Part shown: positions 37,698-46,865 of the stretch, piece after piece | Numbering within the stretch: the first letter of the stretch is position 1 | How the letters are laid out: each line of letters begins with the position of its first letter | Assembly (NCBI RefSeq): GCF_019457595.1 | Contig: NZ_CP080419.1 | Coordinates: 3,100,001-3,164,000, forward strand | Direction: 5' to 3' | Source of the DNA: Shewanella psychrotolerans | GTDB lineage: Bacteria > Pseudomonadota > Gammaproteobacteria > Enterobacterales > Shewanellaceae | Length of the DNA stretch: 64,000 nucleotides | Notes under the pieces: model-generated | What the model saw: the letters and a program-made list of their open reading frames with translations, nothing else | What the model was told of the DNA's origin: nothing | Database searches by the model: none | Position numbers and translations under genes: made by a program

Positions 37698-39029
37698 CTA
37701 GAGATCTTCTTGACGAATGTAGCGATAGATCTCTGGTGTTTTCTCTGGCGCACTATCGCCAATGTGAATTGCTTTCTTCACGGCTGCAGCCGCTTCTTCG
37801 AATGCACTTTCCGATTGCGCATGGATCATGGCTATCGGTTTATCCGCAACTATCTCATCGCCTAAAGCGCACACTTGGGTGAGACCTACGCTATAGTCCA
37901 ATGCATCACCCGGTTTGCGACGACCGCCGCCTAAAGTCACGACGGCTAAGCCAAGCTCTCGGGTATCCATAGACGATGCAAAACCAGTTCTATCGGCATA
38001 AACAGGACGGATGATCTGGGACTGAGGTAGATACTTACTGTAGTTTTCGATAAAGTCTGCTGGTCCGCCAAGACCTGAGATCATACGGCCAAAGATATCA
38101 GCAGCTTTGCCGTTATCCAGCACTTGATTAAGCTTAGCGCGAGCTTCCGCTTCGTTTGCCGCAAGACCACCAAGTAGGAGCATTTCAGCACATAAGCCCA
38201 TGGTCACTTCATAAAGACGTGGATTACGATACTGACCCGTTAAGAAATCTATCGCCTCTTTCACCTCAACCGCATTACCAGCACACGAAGCTAACACCTG
38301 ATTCATGTCTGTCAACAGAGCAGTTGTACGCGTACCAGCACCATTTGCAACGGCTGTAATACTGCGGGCTAATTCTTCTGATGCTTCATAGGTTGGCATG
38401 AATGCGCCACTACCAACTTTAACATCCATAGCAAGTGCATCTAAACCCGCTGCGAGCTTTTTAGAAAGTATTGACGCTGTAATAAGGGAGATTGATTCAA
38501 CGGTTGCGGTGTTATCACGAATAGAATAGAAACGTTTATCGGCAGGAACGAGATCGCCAGTCTGACCGATAATTGCAACGCCCGCTTCCTTAACCACTTT
38601 ACGGAAAAGTGCGCTATCGGGCTCAGTTTGATAACCAGGAATGGCATCAAACTTGTCTAAGGTGCCACCAGTATGACCTAAGCCACGGCCAGAGATCATA
38701 GGAACATAACCACCACATGCCGCAGCCATGGGGCCAAGCATTAAGCTTATTACATCACCAACACCACCAGTACTGTGCTTGTCGATAATAGGGCCATCTA
38801 AGTCGAGATTTTTCCAATTAAGCACAGTGCCAGAATCACGCATTGAAGTGGTTAATGCGATACGTTCATCCATATTCATGTCATTAAAGTAAACAGCCAT
38901 ACCGAGTGCAGCAATTTGCCCTTCAGATACGCTGTTATCAGTGATCCCTTTAACGAAGAACTGAATTTCTTTAGTGGTTAATGCTTCGCCATTGCGCTTT
39001 TTACGAATTATCTCTTGTGCTAGAAACAT
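37698..39029 (-). CDS. deoA: Thymidine phosphorylase DeoA
   Basis: 443 residues from the ATG at 39029 with GGAGG upstream, giving [14 protein letters not shown] as in E. coli. The signature of the family ([14 protein letters not shown]) and the KHSTGGVGD phosphate-binding loop are present. It releases thymine and deoxyribose 1-phosphate. The leader between deoC and deoA contains two perfect inverted repeats, the nearer one ending at its ribosome-binding site. Confidence 0.97.
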   Translation of the reverse strand: MFLAQEIIRKKRNGEALTTKEIQFFVKGITDNSVSEGQIAALGMAVYFNDMNMDERIALTTSMRDSGTVLNWKNLDLDGPIIDKHSTGGVGDVISLMLGPMAAACGGYVPMISGRGLGHTGGTLDKFDAIPGYQTEPDSALFRKVVKEAGVAIIGQTGDLVPADKRFYSIRDNTATVESISLITASILSKKLAAGLDALAMDVKVGSGAFMPTYEASEELARSITAVANGAGTRTTALLTDMNQVLASCAGNAVEVKEAIDFLTGQYRNPRLYEVTMGLCAEMLLLGGLAANEAEARAKLNQVLDNGKAADIFGRMISGLGGPADFIENYSKYLPQSQIIRPVYADRTGFASSMDTRELGLAVVTLGGGRRKPGDALDYSVGLTQVCALGDEIVADKPIAMIHAQSESAFEEAAAAVKKAIHIGDSAPEKTPEIYRYIRQEDL

Positions 39030-39042
39030 AGTACTGCCTCCA

Positions 39043-39077
39043 AATTTGTCACAAAATTTCGTTTTTAGTGACAAATT
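39043..39077 (-). promoter_or_regulatory. 10-bp perfect inverted repeat next to the deoA ribosome-binding site
   Basis: AATTTGTCAC (39043-39052) and GTGACAAATT (39068-39077) with a 15-nt loop. In RNA the stem ends two bases before GGAGG. Could be a translation-control hairpin or an operator. Confidence 0.5.
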
Positions 39078-39084
39078 CTTTTAT

Positions 39085-39139
39085 AAGACGTCAAAACCGT
39101 AATAAAACTACATTTAATATAAACGAGTTTTGACGTCTT
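39085..39139 (-). promoter_or_regulatory. 13-bp perfect inverted repeat in the deoC-deoA spacer
   Basis: AAGACGTCAAAAC (39085-39097) and GTTTTGACGTCTT (39127-39139), 29-nt loop. No T-tract, so not a standard terminator. Confidence 0.55.
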
Positions 39140-39185
39140 CAAATAGATTTAGATCACGCTTAACTAAATAAAGCCGACGCTATTT

Positions 39186-39959
39186 TTAGTAACCTTGAGG
39201 ACCTTTTGGCGCATCACCTAACTCTAATGTATGAAGTAGGTTAACTAATAGGCTTGAAGCGCCGAAACGGAAAGTGCTAGGCGTCGCCCAATCGTCACCC
39301 AAAAGACGAGCCGCAAGACCTAAAAACTCTTCAGCTGCAGCGGCGTCACGTACGCCACCCGCAGGCTTAAAGCCAACTTTAGGGTTCTTTTCACTGATCA
39401 CAGTCATCATAATTTCAGCCGCTTCTAGCGTGGCATTGACTTCCACTTTACCTGTAGAGGTCTTAATAAAATCAGCACCTGCATCGATTGATAATTCAGA
39501 CGCTTTACGAATAAGTGCAGGGTCTTGAAGCACACCAGATTCGATAATAACTTTCAAAAGAACGTCTTCGCCACAAGCTTCTTTACACGCTTTAACTAGC
39601 TCAAAACCTACCGTTTCATTACCCGCCATCAAAGCGCGATATGGAAATACCACATCAACTTCATCGGCACCATAAGCAACAGCCGCACGCGTCTCAAGCA
39701 CAGCAATCGCAATGTCATCATTACCATGGGGGAAGTTAGTTACTGTGGCTATTTTAATCTCTTCACAACCCATCTCATTTAGCGTTTTGCGCGCAATAGG
39801 AATAAAGCGTGGATAAATACAGATTGCAGCAGTATTACCCGCAGGAGTTTTCGCTTTATGACATAACTCAATCACTTTCTGATCGGTATCGTCGTCATTC
39901 AAGGTAGTAAGATCCATCAATTCAATGGCTTTTTGTGCTGCTTTTTTTAAATCACTCAT
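39186..39959 (-). CDS. deoC: Deoxyribose-phosphate aldolase DeoC
   Basis: 257 residues with GGAG upstream of the ATG. The Schiff-base lysine is Lys166 in DFIKTSTGK, one position off the E. coli Lys167, and the second active-site Lys is in [11 protein letters not shown]. It cleaves 2-deoxyribose 5-phosphate to glyceraldehyde 3-phosphate and acetaldehyde. First enzyme gene of the deo set, preceded by a 448-bp leader region. Confidence 0.97.
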   Translation of the reverse strand: MSDLKKAAQKAIELMDLTTLNDDDTDQKVIELCHKAKTPAGNTAAICIYPRFIPIARKTLNEMGCEEIKIATVTNFPHGNDDIAIAVLETRAAVAYGADEVDVVFPYRALMAGNETVGFELVKACKEACGEDVLLKVIIESGVLQDPALIRKASELSIDAGADFIKTSTGKVEVNATLEAAEIMMTVISEKNPKVGFKPAGGVRDAAAAEEFLGLAARLLGDDWATPSTFRFGASSLLVNLLHTLELGDAPKGPQGY

Positions 39960-40072
39960 ATTAGCTCTCCGAAACGTAAATTATTAATTCAGGAATAAAA
40001 AAATTGACGTATGACAGCACCTAGAGTTGGCATCTTTTGATTATTTTTATGGCCGGGCCTTCAGGCGTTGCC

Positions 40073-40109
40073 GTAAATTTGTTTTATCAGTAAGACATAA
40101 CAAATTTAC
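40073..40109 (-). promoter_or_regulatory. 11-bp perfect stem-loop in the deoC leader
   Basis: GTAAATTTGTT (40073-40083) pairs with AACAAATTTAC (40099-40109). A GC-rich stretch with short hairpins (GGCCGGGCC, GCCT..AGGC) follows towards deoC. It lies 114 bp before the deoC start; I found no other gene in 39960-40407. Confidence 0.5.
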
Positions 40110-40407
40110 TAATTCAGGTATTCAATGCCTTGGTATTAGCCAAAGCGATCCTGACACAAGGGTCACGACTTGAATCCTTGAAGACCGGGAAGGGGGAACG
40201 AGTAATTATACTTTGTAGAGCAGTGTTCCAGCCTTTCCGCGAAAAATCCTTTTTAGCGCGTAAAACTACTAACCTTTATATAAACAAATTCTATTAATAT
40301 AGTCCATGCTTAGATAAAGATTAACCACCAAACTATCAAATAAACATTTAAGTTGATGGTTAATTGGAGCCGTATGATCACAGCTCCAATACATACTTAT
40401 TCTACTC

Positions 40408-41250
40408 TTAGAACTTGTAAGTTGCAGAGAAGTAGTGTGACCAACCAGTAGACTCTAGACCAACAATACCTCCTTTATCTTCAAGTAGATATACATCTTT
40501 GAAGCCTTTTAGACCATAGCCAAGAGCGTAACGATCTGAGTGCCAGTATAGACCGAAGAATACGTTACCACCGCTAGAGGTCATAGGAACGAATTCATTA
40601 CCTAACTCGTCATCAGCACCAAACTGCCAATCAACATATCCTTGGAAAGATAGGAAACTATTGTTGTCGAAGAAATAGAAAGGTTTGAACCAGTTAGCTG
40701 AGAACTGATAACCATTCCACTGCTTACGGTTTAGATCATAGTGAGCATATAAGTTCATGCCCGTTTTACCTAACCATGGCACGTTTACGTCAGCACCAAC
40801 ACCCCAGAAAGAAGTATTTACGCCATCACCGTTTAAGCCATCCCAGTTAAATAGTGTCGAAAAGTAAATTTCTTGGATAGGACCAAAAGATAAGTCTTTA
40901 CCAGTTAGCGCATCGATAGAAACACGTGGAGCAAACTTCATGAACAGCTTACTAGTACCAGAACCTGGATTTTTATCACCGTTGCTAGTGTCTTGGTTGC
41001 CTAGGTTAAATACATCAACATAACCATAAAGATCGAATACACCAGAACGACCGCCAAATTCCATCTCTAGGTAGTTATGCTGATCACCTGATGCTGGGTT
41101 ATCAGGCTTCTCGCCTACAGAATACATAGCATTGAACTGCATCCATTTGTAGTCGCTACCGTGTAGGTCTGAACGATCTGCAGCTAATGCATTGCCAGAC
41201 ATTGCAGCTACGGCTGTAGCGGCTAAAGCTAAAGTTTTAACGTTTTTCAT
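40408..41250 (-). CDS. Tsx/OmpK-type outer-membrane nucleoside channel
   Basis: 280 residues from the ATG at 41250 (GGGG six bases upstream). A Sec signal peptide ends at ALA-ADRSD. The mature sequence (LHGSDYKWMQFNAMYSVGE) and terminal SATYKF are typical of the Channel_Tsx/OmpK family of 12-stranded barrels. Beside nupC and deoCABD it should take nucleosides across the outer membrane. The symbol tsx is plausible but the OmpK branch cannot be excluded. Confidence 0.85.
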   Translation of the reverse strand: MKNVKTLALAATAVAAMSGNALAADRSDLHGSDYKWMQFNAMYSVGEKPDNPASGDQHNYLEMEFGGRSGVFDLYGYVDVFNLGNQDTSNGDKNPGSGTSKLFMKFAPRVSIDALTGKDLSFGPIQEIYFSTLFNWDGLNGDGVNTSFWGVGADVNVPWLGKTGMNLYAHYDLNRKQWNGYQFSANWFKPFYFFDNNSFLSFQGYVDWQFGADDELGNEFVPMTSSGGNVFFGLYWHSDRYALGYGLKGFKDVYLLEDKGGIVGLESTGWSHYFSATYKF

Positions 41251-41328
41251 CATCAACCCCATTATTTTATGGTTTTACTGCTCTTTATGAGTCAGCATTT
41301 TTTCTTTGTTGGCGCCGCATTTTACTCA

Positions 41329-41346
41329 AATTGAATTAAATCACAA
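41329..41346 (-). promoter_or_regulatory. Candidate CRP-type site before the Tsx/OmpK gene
   Basis: On the minus strand TTGTGATTTAATTCAATT matches TGTGA-N6-TCA of the CRP consensus, about 80 bp before the start. tsx is CRP-controlled in E. coli. Confidence 0.35.
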
Positions 41347-41522
41347 CACAATTAATGTAAAAATGCGAACACTATATTTTAACAATAAAACAAACTTATA
41401 ATTTGGCACACTATCAGGAGCTAGCTCCCAAGTCTGGCCTTAGTTTATTTACACAAAACAACTCTATTAACCTAGTAAGAGTAGCTCAGCTTAATAATAA
41501 TTTTTTGAAAAATGGTTAGGTT

Positions 41523-41558
41523 AACTTTGACTCTCCTCTGCTGAGCAGAGCCAAAGTT
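41523..41558. terminator. Long hairpin after nupC
   Basis: AACTTTG (41523-41529) and CAAAGTT (41552-41558) enclose an inner CTCTGCT/AGCAGAG stem. Tail is only moderately T-rich. Confidence 0.5.
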
Positions 41559-41567
41559 CAGGGGGAT

Positions 41568-41576
41568 CCCCCCCCC
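41568..41576. repeat. Run of nine C in the nupC-tsx spacer
   Basis: Follows GGGGGAT, so a GGGGGATCCCCC hairpin can also form. Homopolymers of this length are prone to slippage. Confidence 0.6.
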
Positions 41577-41593
41577 AAGAAATGACCTGAGAC

Positions 41594-42853
41594 TTATAAC
41601 GCCAGGAATAGACCTGCTAGCGTTGCACTCATCAAGTTAGCTAGAGAACCGGCGATAACAGCACGGATACCAAGCTTAGCTAGGTCGTGACGACGAGAAG
41701 GAGCCATCGCACCTAAACCACCAAGTAGAATAGCGATAGAAGATAGGTTAGCGAATCCACATAGTGCGAATGAGATGATAGCTTTAGTTCTATCAGACAT
41801 TACCGCATTAGTCGCTTCAACTAAGATCCCGCCATCAGCCACATCTTTTAGATATGGAGCAAAGTTAAGGTAAGCAACAAATTCATTGACAACAATCTTT
41901 TGACCGATGAAAGAACCTGCAACAAGCGCTTCATTCCAAGGTACACCGATAAGGAACGCTAGCGGCATGAAGATGTAGCCAAGAATCAGCTCAAGAGTGA
42001 TGCCTTCGGCACCGAAGATACCAGTTACACCACCAATAATACCGTTGATCATCGCGATTAAACCGACGAATGCGATCAACATTGCACCAACGTTTAATGC
42101 TAAGTGCATACCAGATGAAGCACCTGCAGCTGCAGCGTCTAATACGTTAGATGGCTTATCAGGATCATCAGGAAGGTCATTCATCTCGTTCACAGGTGTA
42201 TCTGTTTCAGGATGCATTAGCTTCGCCATCAATAGACCACCGGGTGCCGCCATAAATGACGCTGCCACTAGGTACTCAATTGGTACACCCATCTGCGCAT
42301 AACCAGCAAGAACTGAACCCGCGATAGACGCTAGGCCACCCACCATAATGGCAAACAGTTCAGACTGAGTCATAGTCGCGATAAACGGACGAACCACAAG
42401 TGGAGCTTCAGTTTGACCAACGAAGATGTTAGCTGTTGCTGACATAGACTCTGTGCGGCTAGTACCTAGTGCTTTTTGTAGACCACCACCGATGATACGG
42501 ATGACCCACTGCATGATGCCTAGGTAATAAAGCACAGCAATTAGAGAAGAGAAGAAAACGATAACGGGTAATACGTTAACCGCGAAGATGAAACCTACTT
42601 TAAATTGGGCTAAATCGCCAAACACAAAGTTAATACCATCTTGAGCATAACTGATCACGCTTGATACGCCGTCAGAAACGCCCTTTAAAATGTCCTTACC
42701 CACTGGTACGTATAAAACGAAACCAGCAAAGAACGCTTGAATTGCTAACGCACCGAACACGGTACGTACGTTAATAGCTTTTTTGTTATTAGAGAACAAG
42801 AACGCTATTGCAAGTAAGGTGACCACCCCTACTAAACTCATTAAAATATCCAT
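41594..42853 (-). CDS. nupC: Concentrative nucleoside transporter NupC (CNT family)
   Basis: 419 residues starting MDILMSLVGVVTLLAIAFLF. CNT landmarks are visible: VGQTEAPLVVRPF in the first helical hairpin and the EALVAGSFIGQKIVVNEF region of the second, which hold the nucleoside- and Na+/H+-binding residues; FALCGFANLSSIAI is near the end. It imports nucleosides across the inner membrane and heads the minus-strand nupC-tsx-deoCABD run. A perfect TATAAT -10 element lies 65 bp upstream. Confidence 0.95.
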   Translation of the reverse strand: MDILMSLVGVVTLLAIAFLFSNNKKAINVRTVFGALAIQAFFAGFVLYVPVGKDILKGVSDGVSSVISYAQDGINFVFGDLAQFKVGFIFAVNVLPVIVFFSSLIAVLYYLGIMQWVIRIIGGGLQKALGTSRTESMSATANIFVGQTEAPLVVRPFIATMTQSELFAIMVGGLASIAGSVLAGYAQMGVPIEYLVAASFMAAPGGLLMAKLMHPETDTPVNEMNDLPDDPDKPSNVLDAAAAGASSGMHLALNVGAMLIAFVGLIAMINGIIGGVTGIFGAEGITLELILGYIFMPLAFLIGVPWNEALVAGSFIGQKIVVNEFVAYLNFAPYLKDVADGGILVEATNAVMSDRTKAIISFALCGFANLSSIAILLGGLGAMAPSRRHDLAKLGIRAVIAGSLANLMSATLAGLFLAL

Positions 42854-42917
42854 TAACCATCACCCTATTGTTAATACTTTTTAATTATGTTGTTAACCAA
42901 CCTTTTTTCACCGTCAG

Positions 42918-42947
42918 ATTATACTAGACGAAATGGTTAAAATCGTC
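42918..42947 (-). promoter_or_regulatory. nupC promoter and overlapping dyad
   Basis: TATAAT at 42923-42918 (minus) and an inverted repeat GACGA (42927-42931) / TCGTC (42943-42947) just upstream, overlapping the -35 region, where a nucleoside-responsive repressor might bind. Confidence 0.45.
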
Positions 42948-43031
42948 GTTTTGATCAAGTTTTTGAAGTTTTATTTCAAGGTGTTAGAAAGATAAGTTGA
43001 TGCGATTAACATCTGTTTTTTCAAAAATAAA

Positions 43032-43829
43032 CTAGAGGTCAAAGAGTTGCAGGGTATTTTGAAACACTTGTTCTGATACTAGAACGCAAGATTTTTTTTG
43101 TAAATTAGCGATTTTCTCAATTAGCAACTGCAAAATTAAGCTGGATCCGTTGATTTCGTCAGTGATCTCTCGTTTTTTTACCTTAGAAATAAGTGCTAAA
43201 TCGGTCTCTATGACAAAAGATGTCAATGGTAAGTTGACAATCGTTTCTGGTAATTTCTTAGCATTTGGATCAAGTAATAAATCACCAATACCTAATTTCA
43301 TCCCCATATCGAGATATCTTTTGGCCAACTGCATACCACCGTAAAAGCCATGGATCACGCCGCCCTTTTCTAACGGATAACGCTTAAGTAATTCGAGTAC
43401 CTCATTGTGTGCTTTAACACTATGAATAATGATGGGCAGCTGATAACGCTGAGCTAAAGCGAGATGAGCTTCAAAACAAGAGATCTGCCACTGCCAATTA
43501 TCACGATGAAATCCATCTAGCCCACACTCACCAATAGCCACTAAAGATGGCTCGTCCCTTCCAGCAACTAGATATTGTTCAAGTAGAGAAACATCGGCTT
43601 GCCAATTTTGATTGCAGTACCAAGGATGAATACCTAAGGCGTAATGACATTGGTATCGCTTAGCTATCTCAATTAGCTTGCCCCAACGCTCGACAGACAC
43701 TCCCGGAATGACCAGGTGTTCTAAGCCTTGCAGCCTCATCAGCCCAACAAGTTGCTCACGCTGTAGGTCAAACTCATCAAAATCGAGATGGATATGGCTA
43801 TCGATCACCTTTAGCGCATCACTGTGCAT
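43032..43829 (-). CDS. yjjV: TatD-family metal-dependent hydrolase, YjjV-like
   Basis: 265 residues. Metal ligands of the TatD family can be followed in order: DSHIHLD at residue 10, GECGLD near 98, the first HS of IIIHSVKAH near 135, IHGFYGG near 158, and IETDL near 210. The position upstream of the deo genes matches E. coli yjjV. It probably acts as a deoxyribonuclease or phosphoesterase. Its start overlaps the 54-residue gene upstream by 11 bp. Confidence 0.85.
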   Translation of the reverse strand: MHSDALKVIDSHIHLDFDEFDLQREQLVGLMRLQGLEHLVIPGVSVERWGKLIEIAKRYQCHYALGIHPWYCNQNWQADVSLLEQYLVAGRDEPSLVAIGECGLDGFHRDNWQWQISCFEAHLALAQRYQLPIIIHSVKAHNEVLELLKRYPLEKGGVIHGFYGGMQLAKRYLDMGMKLGIGDLLLDPNAKKLPETIVNLPLTSFVIETDLALISKVKKREITDEINGSSLILQLLIEKIANLQKKSCVLVSEQVFQNTLQLFDL

Positions 43830-43983
43830 TATCTTTGGTCTCGTTTTCTGTCGACCTAGCTTGTTTTTGCCCCCGCTGTAATGGCGGATCAGATAGATTA
43901 GGGACGCAGCATCGTTTGTTATCTTCGGTCAACCCCATTTTGTCACACCAAGCGATATAAGCTCGCCAGCACCGTTTAATCAT
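43819..43983 (-). CDS. Small Cys-rich protein, DUF5363-like, coupled to yjjV
   Basis: A 54-residue protein starting MIKRCWRAYIAWCDKMGLTE and containing NKRCCVPNLSDPPLQ, then a hydrophilic tail. The W..Y..WC...GLT.DN.R.CVP pattern is protein-like and reminds me of the DUF5363 family found next to TatD hydrolases in related bacteria; that memory is not checked. It ends 11 bp inside yjjV, so translation is probably coupled. Four cysteines suggest metal binding or redox function, unproven. AAGA lies just before the ATG. Confidence 0.65.
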   Translation of the reverse strand: MIKRCWRAYIAWCDKMGLTEDNKRCCVPNLSDPPLQRGQKQARSTENETKDNAQ

Positions 43984-44044
43984 TCTTACTGTTCTGTAGC
44001 CACATTTAATCTCACTCTAGCAAAATAGGAGAATTTGGGGCACA

Positions 44045-44070
44045 AAAAAAGCAGACGAATCTGCTTTTTA
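44045..44070 (-). terminator. prfC terminator
   Basis: AAAAAGCAGA-CGAA-TCTGCTTTTT, with its T-tract on both strands. Confidence 0.85.
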
Positions 44071-44085
44071 ATATAGCTTTAACGC

Positions 44086-45666
44086 TTAGTTCTCTCGCGT
44101 TTTGGCAAACTCTATATCGGGATAACGTTCCATCGACAGGTTTAAGTTAACCATAGTCGGCGCAACATAAGTAAGGTTATCGCCACCATCTAGTGCAAGG
44201 TTGTTACTGCACTTACGCTTAAATTCATCGAGTTTTTTATGATCATCACAATAAACCCAACGCGCTGTCGCCACGCTGATAGCCTCATAGATAGCTTCAA
44301 CTTTATATTCGCTCTTTAGGCGTTGCACAACAACTTCAAACTGCAGCACCCCAACGGCGCCAACAATCAAATCATTGGAATCAAGCGGCCTAAAGACCTG
44401 CACAGCCCCCTCTTCCGAAAGCTGGACAAGGCCCTTTAGCAATTGCTTCTGCTTAAGCGGATCTTTTAGTCGAATACGACGAAACATCTCTGGTGCAAAG
44501 TTAGGAATACCTGTGAAGCGGAATTTCTCACCTTGGGTAAAAGTATCACCGATACGAATCGTACCGTGATTATGTAAACCGATAATATCACCAGGATAAG
44601 CCGCTTCGGCACGGTTACGATCGCCAGCCATAAAGGTTAACGCATCGCTGACGTTGACATCTTTACCTATACGTACATGATGCATTTTCATGCCCTGTTC
44701 ATAACGACCCGAACAGATCCGCATAAAGGCGACGCGGTCACGATGCTTAGGATCCATATTAGCTTGGATCTTAAACACAAAACCACTGAACTTTTCCTCT
44801 TCAGGTTCAATCGATCTCAGCTCTGTTTCGCGAGCTTGTGGTCTAGGCGCCCACTCAACGATACCATCGAGAATATGATCGACACCAAAGTTACCCAGTG
44901 CAGTACCAAAAAATACAGGAGTAAGCTCACCTTTGAGGAAAGCATCTAGATCAAATTCATTTGATGCACCGAGCACTAACTCCATTTCATCACGTATCTC
45001 TTGGGCGTAACTGCCTATTGCTGCGTCTAACTCTGGATTATCTAACCCTTTGATTACACGAGAGTCTTGAATTGTATGACCCATACCACTTTGATACAGA
45101 ATCACTTCATCACGCAGCAGATGATAGACACCTTTAAACTCTTTCCCCGCACCAATAGGCCAAGTGATCGGTGCACAGGCGATGTTAAGCACGTCTTCGA
45201 CTTCATCCATCAACTCGATTGGATCACGAATATCGCGGTCGAGTTTGTTCATAAAGGTGACAATAGGCGTATCACGCAAACGAGTCACTTCCATAAGCTT
45301 AATGGTGCGTTGCTCAACACCTTTGGCCGAGTCGATAACCATCAAGCAAGAATCGACTGCAGTCAAAGTACGATAAGTATCCTCGGAGAAATCTTCGTGG
45401 CCAGGAGTGTCGAGCAGATTGACTAGCGCATCATGATAAGGAAACTGCATCACGGAGGTAGTGATCGAAATACCACGATCTTTCTCCATCTCCATCCAGT
45501 CTGATTTAGCGTGTTGACCCGACTTTTTGCCCTTAACTGTACCAGCCTTTTGTAGCGCGTTTCCGAACAACAATACTTTTTCAGTGATGGTAGTTTTACC
45601 CGCATCGGGGTGCGAGATGATGGCGAAAGTACGACGCTTGTCGACTTCAACTTTATAGCCTGACAT
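44086..45666 (-). CDS. prfC: Peptide chain release factor 3
   Basis: 526 residues from the ATG at 45666 (AGGT upstream), giving [21 protein letters not shown]; an upstream in-frame extension of 59 codons lacks similarity. GTPase motifs: SHPDAGKTT (G1), DTPGHEDF (G3), NKLDRD (G4). Length compares with 529 in E. coli. RF3 recycles RF1/RF2 from the ribosome. Confidence 0.97.
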   Translation of the reverse strand: MSGYKVEVDKRRTFAIISHPDAGKTTITEKVLLFGNALQKAGTVKGKKSGQHAKSDWMEMEKDRGISITTSVMQFPYHDALVNLLDTPGHEDFSEDTYRTLTAVDSCLMVIDSAKGVEQRTIKLMEVTRLRDTPIVTFMNKLDRDIRDPIELMDEVEDVLNIACAPITWPIGAGKEFKGVYHLLRDEVILYQSGMGHTIQDSRVIKGLDNPELDAAIGSYAQEIRDEMELVLGASNEFDLDAFLKGELTPVFFGTALGNFGVDHILDGIVEWAPRPQARETELRSIEPEEEKFSGFVFKIQANMDPKHRDRVAFMRICSGRYEQGMKMHHVRIGKDVNVSDALTFMAGDRNRAEAAYPGDIIGLHNHGTIRIGDTFTQGEKFRFTGIPNFAPEMFRRIRLKDPLKQKQLLKGLVQLSEEGAVQVFRPLDSNDLIVGAVGVLQFEVVVQRLKSEYKVEAIYEAISVATARWVYCDDHKKLDEFKRKCSNNLALDGGDNLTYVAPTMVNLNLSMERYPDIEFAKTREN

Positions 45667-45803
45667 GGTTACCTGCGAATGATGGAGTGCTAAAAGCCGG
45701 CAATTATAGCGCCTAGCTGTTGTGATGGCTAGTCTGTTAGCCGTCAACAGCGCCCTAATCAAGTACAGGATTTTTTTTGGGAATGACCGCCTATGCAGAA
45801 AAA

Positions 45804-45825
45804 AGCCTCCATAAGAGCGGAGGCT
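45804..45825 (-). terminator. nlpI terminator
   Basis: AGCCTCC/GGAGGCT stem with an eight-base loop, followed by TTTTTT on the minus strand. Confidence 0.85.
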
Positions 45826-45846
45826 AGGTTTACAAGGAATCAATAA

Positions 45847-46737
45847 TTACTCTTGTTCTAATACTTGATTCATTCTTGCAAGTTCGACACGGGCATATCT
45901 GTGTTCAACAAAATCATAGATATTAGTCGCGAGAGCGAGCCTGAAATAATTTGCCGCATCACGATACTCCCCCTTATTCTGAGCGACTTTCGCAAGATAA
46001 AAATAGGCTTCACAAAGACGCTCGGCATATTCATTAGGGTGGCTAAGTCCTTGCTTGGCGATACTAAAAACCTGCTCCTTACTCACTTTACCCAGATAAT
46101 AATCCACTAACGTCGTCGCCCAAGCATTGTCGGCTAACTTTGCTCTACGTTCAGCAAGGTGCGTTTTAGCAAGCTCTGCATCGCCTTTAGCTTCGATGAT
46201 ATAAAGCCACAAGACACGATAACCATCTTGTTCATCTCCCTGATAAAAGCTTTGCATATCAGCGGTAGCTAAGTCATTACGTTCACCATAATAAAGCGCG
46301 ATACCACGATTTAAATAGGCATAATCGTAATCAGGCGACAATTCAAGTACGGCATCGAAAGCCTCATAAGCACTTTCGAATTCACCCTCTTGGGTATAGT
46401 AGATACCGATAAAATTATAGGCGTCAGCCAAATTAGGTTGCAGCTTTAATGACTGATGAAAATCGATACGACTGAGAATACGTAGGCCGACACTATCGTA
46501 AATCACACCGCGATCATAATGAAACCGTGCACGTTGATCAGGCGTCAGTTCGGCAGAGGTCAAAATATCGTTAAGTCTCGCTAAAGTGACTTCTAACTTA
46601 TAATCCGGCATAACCGGTGCGACCATAAGCTTGCCCTGCTCAGCACTGGCGTCTGATTGAGTTGATACACATCCTGTTAGCAACATACTAAGACCAGCCA
46701 TAACCGCTACTGTGGCTGAGCGCAATTTATAAGTCAT
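45847..46737 (-). CDS. nlpI: Lipoprotein NlpI
   Basis: 296 residues. A lipoprotein signal with lipobox LLTGC (Cys23) precedes TPR repeats (for example ADAYNFIGIYYTQEGEFESA and YDYAYLNRGIALYYGE). NlpI is an outer-membrane lipoprotein that scaffolds peptidoglycan endopeptidase turnover. Downstream of pnp as in E. coli, but separated from it by a terminator. Confidence 0.95.
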   Translation of the reverse strand: MTYKLRSATVAVMAGLSMLLTGCVSTQSDASAEQGKLMVAPVMPDYKLEVTLARLNDILTSAELTPDQRARFHYDRGVIYDSVGLRILSRIDFHQSLKLQPNLADAYNFIGIYYTQEGEFESAYEAFDAVLELSPDYDYAYLNRGIALYYGERNDLATADMQSFYQGDEQDGYRVLWLYIIEAKGDAELAKTHLAERRAKLADNAWATTLVDYYLGKVSKEQVFSIAKQGLSHPNEYAERLCEAYFYLAKVAQNKGEYRDAANYFRLALATNIYDFVEHRYARVELARMNQVLEQE

Positions 46738-46824
46738 CCATTTAACCTTTTAACTTAAGCAATAGCCTCAATCATAGCAATCTCAAATACTAACGGCTAT
46801 CAGCATTTAAAAAAATCCAATAAA

Positions 46825-46848
46825 AAAGGAGACCTATTGGTCTCCTTT
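46825..46848 (-). terminator. pnp terminator
   Basis: AAAGGAGACC-TATT-GGTCTCCTTT with a T-tract on the minus strand. Confidence 0.88.
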
Positions 46849-46865
46849 AGTCAAACAACTAGCAA

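Noticed and set aside
45667..45843. 59-codon N-terminal extension of prfC
   Set aside because: No similarity to release factor 3; the ATG at 45666 has a ribosome-binding site and matches the usual start.
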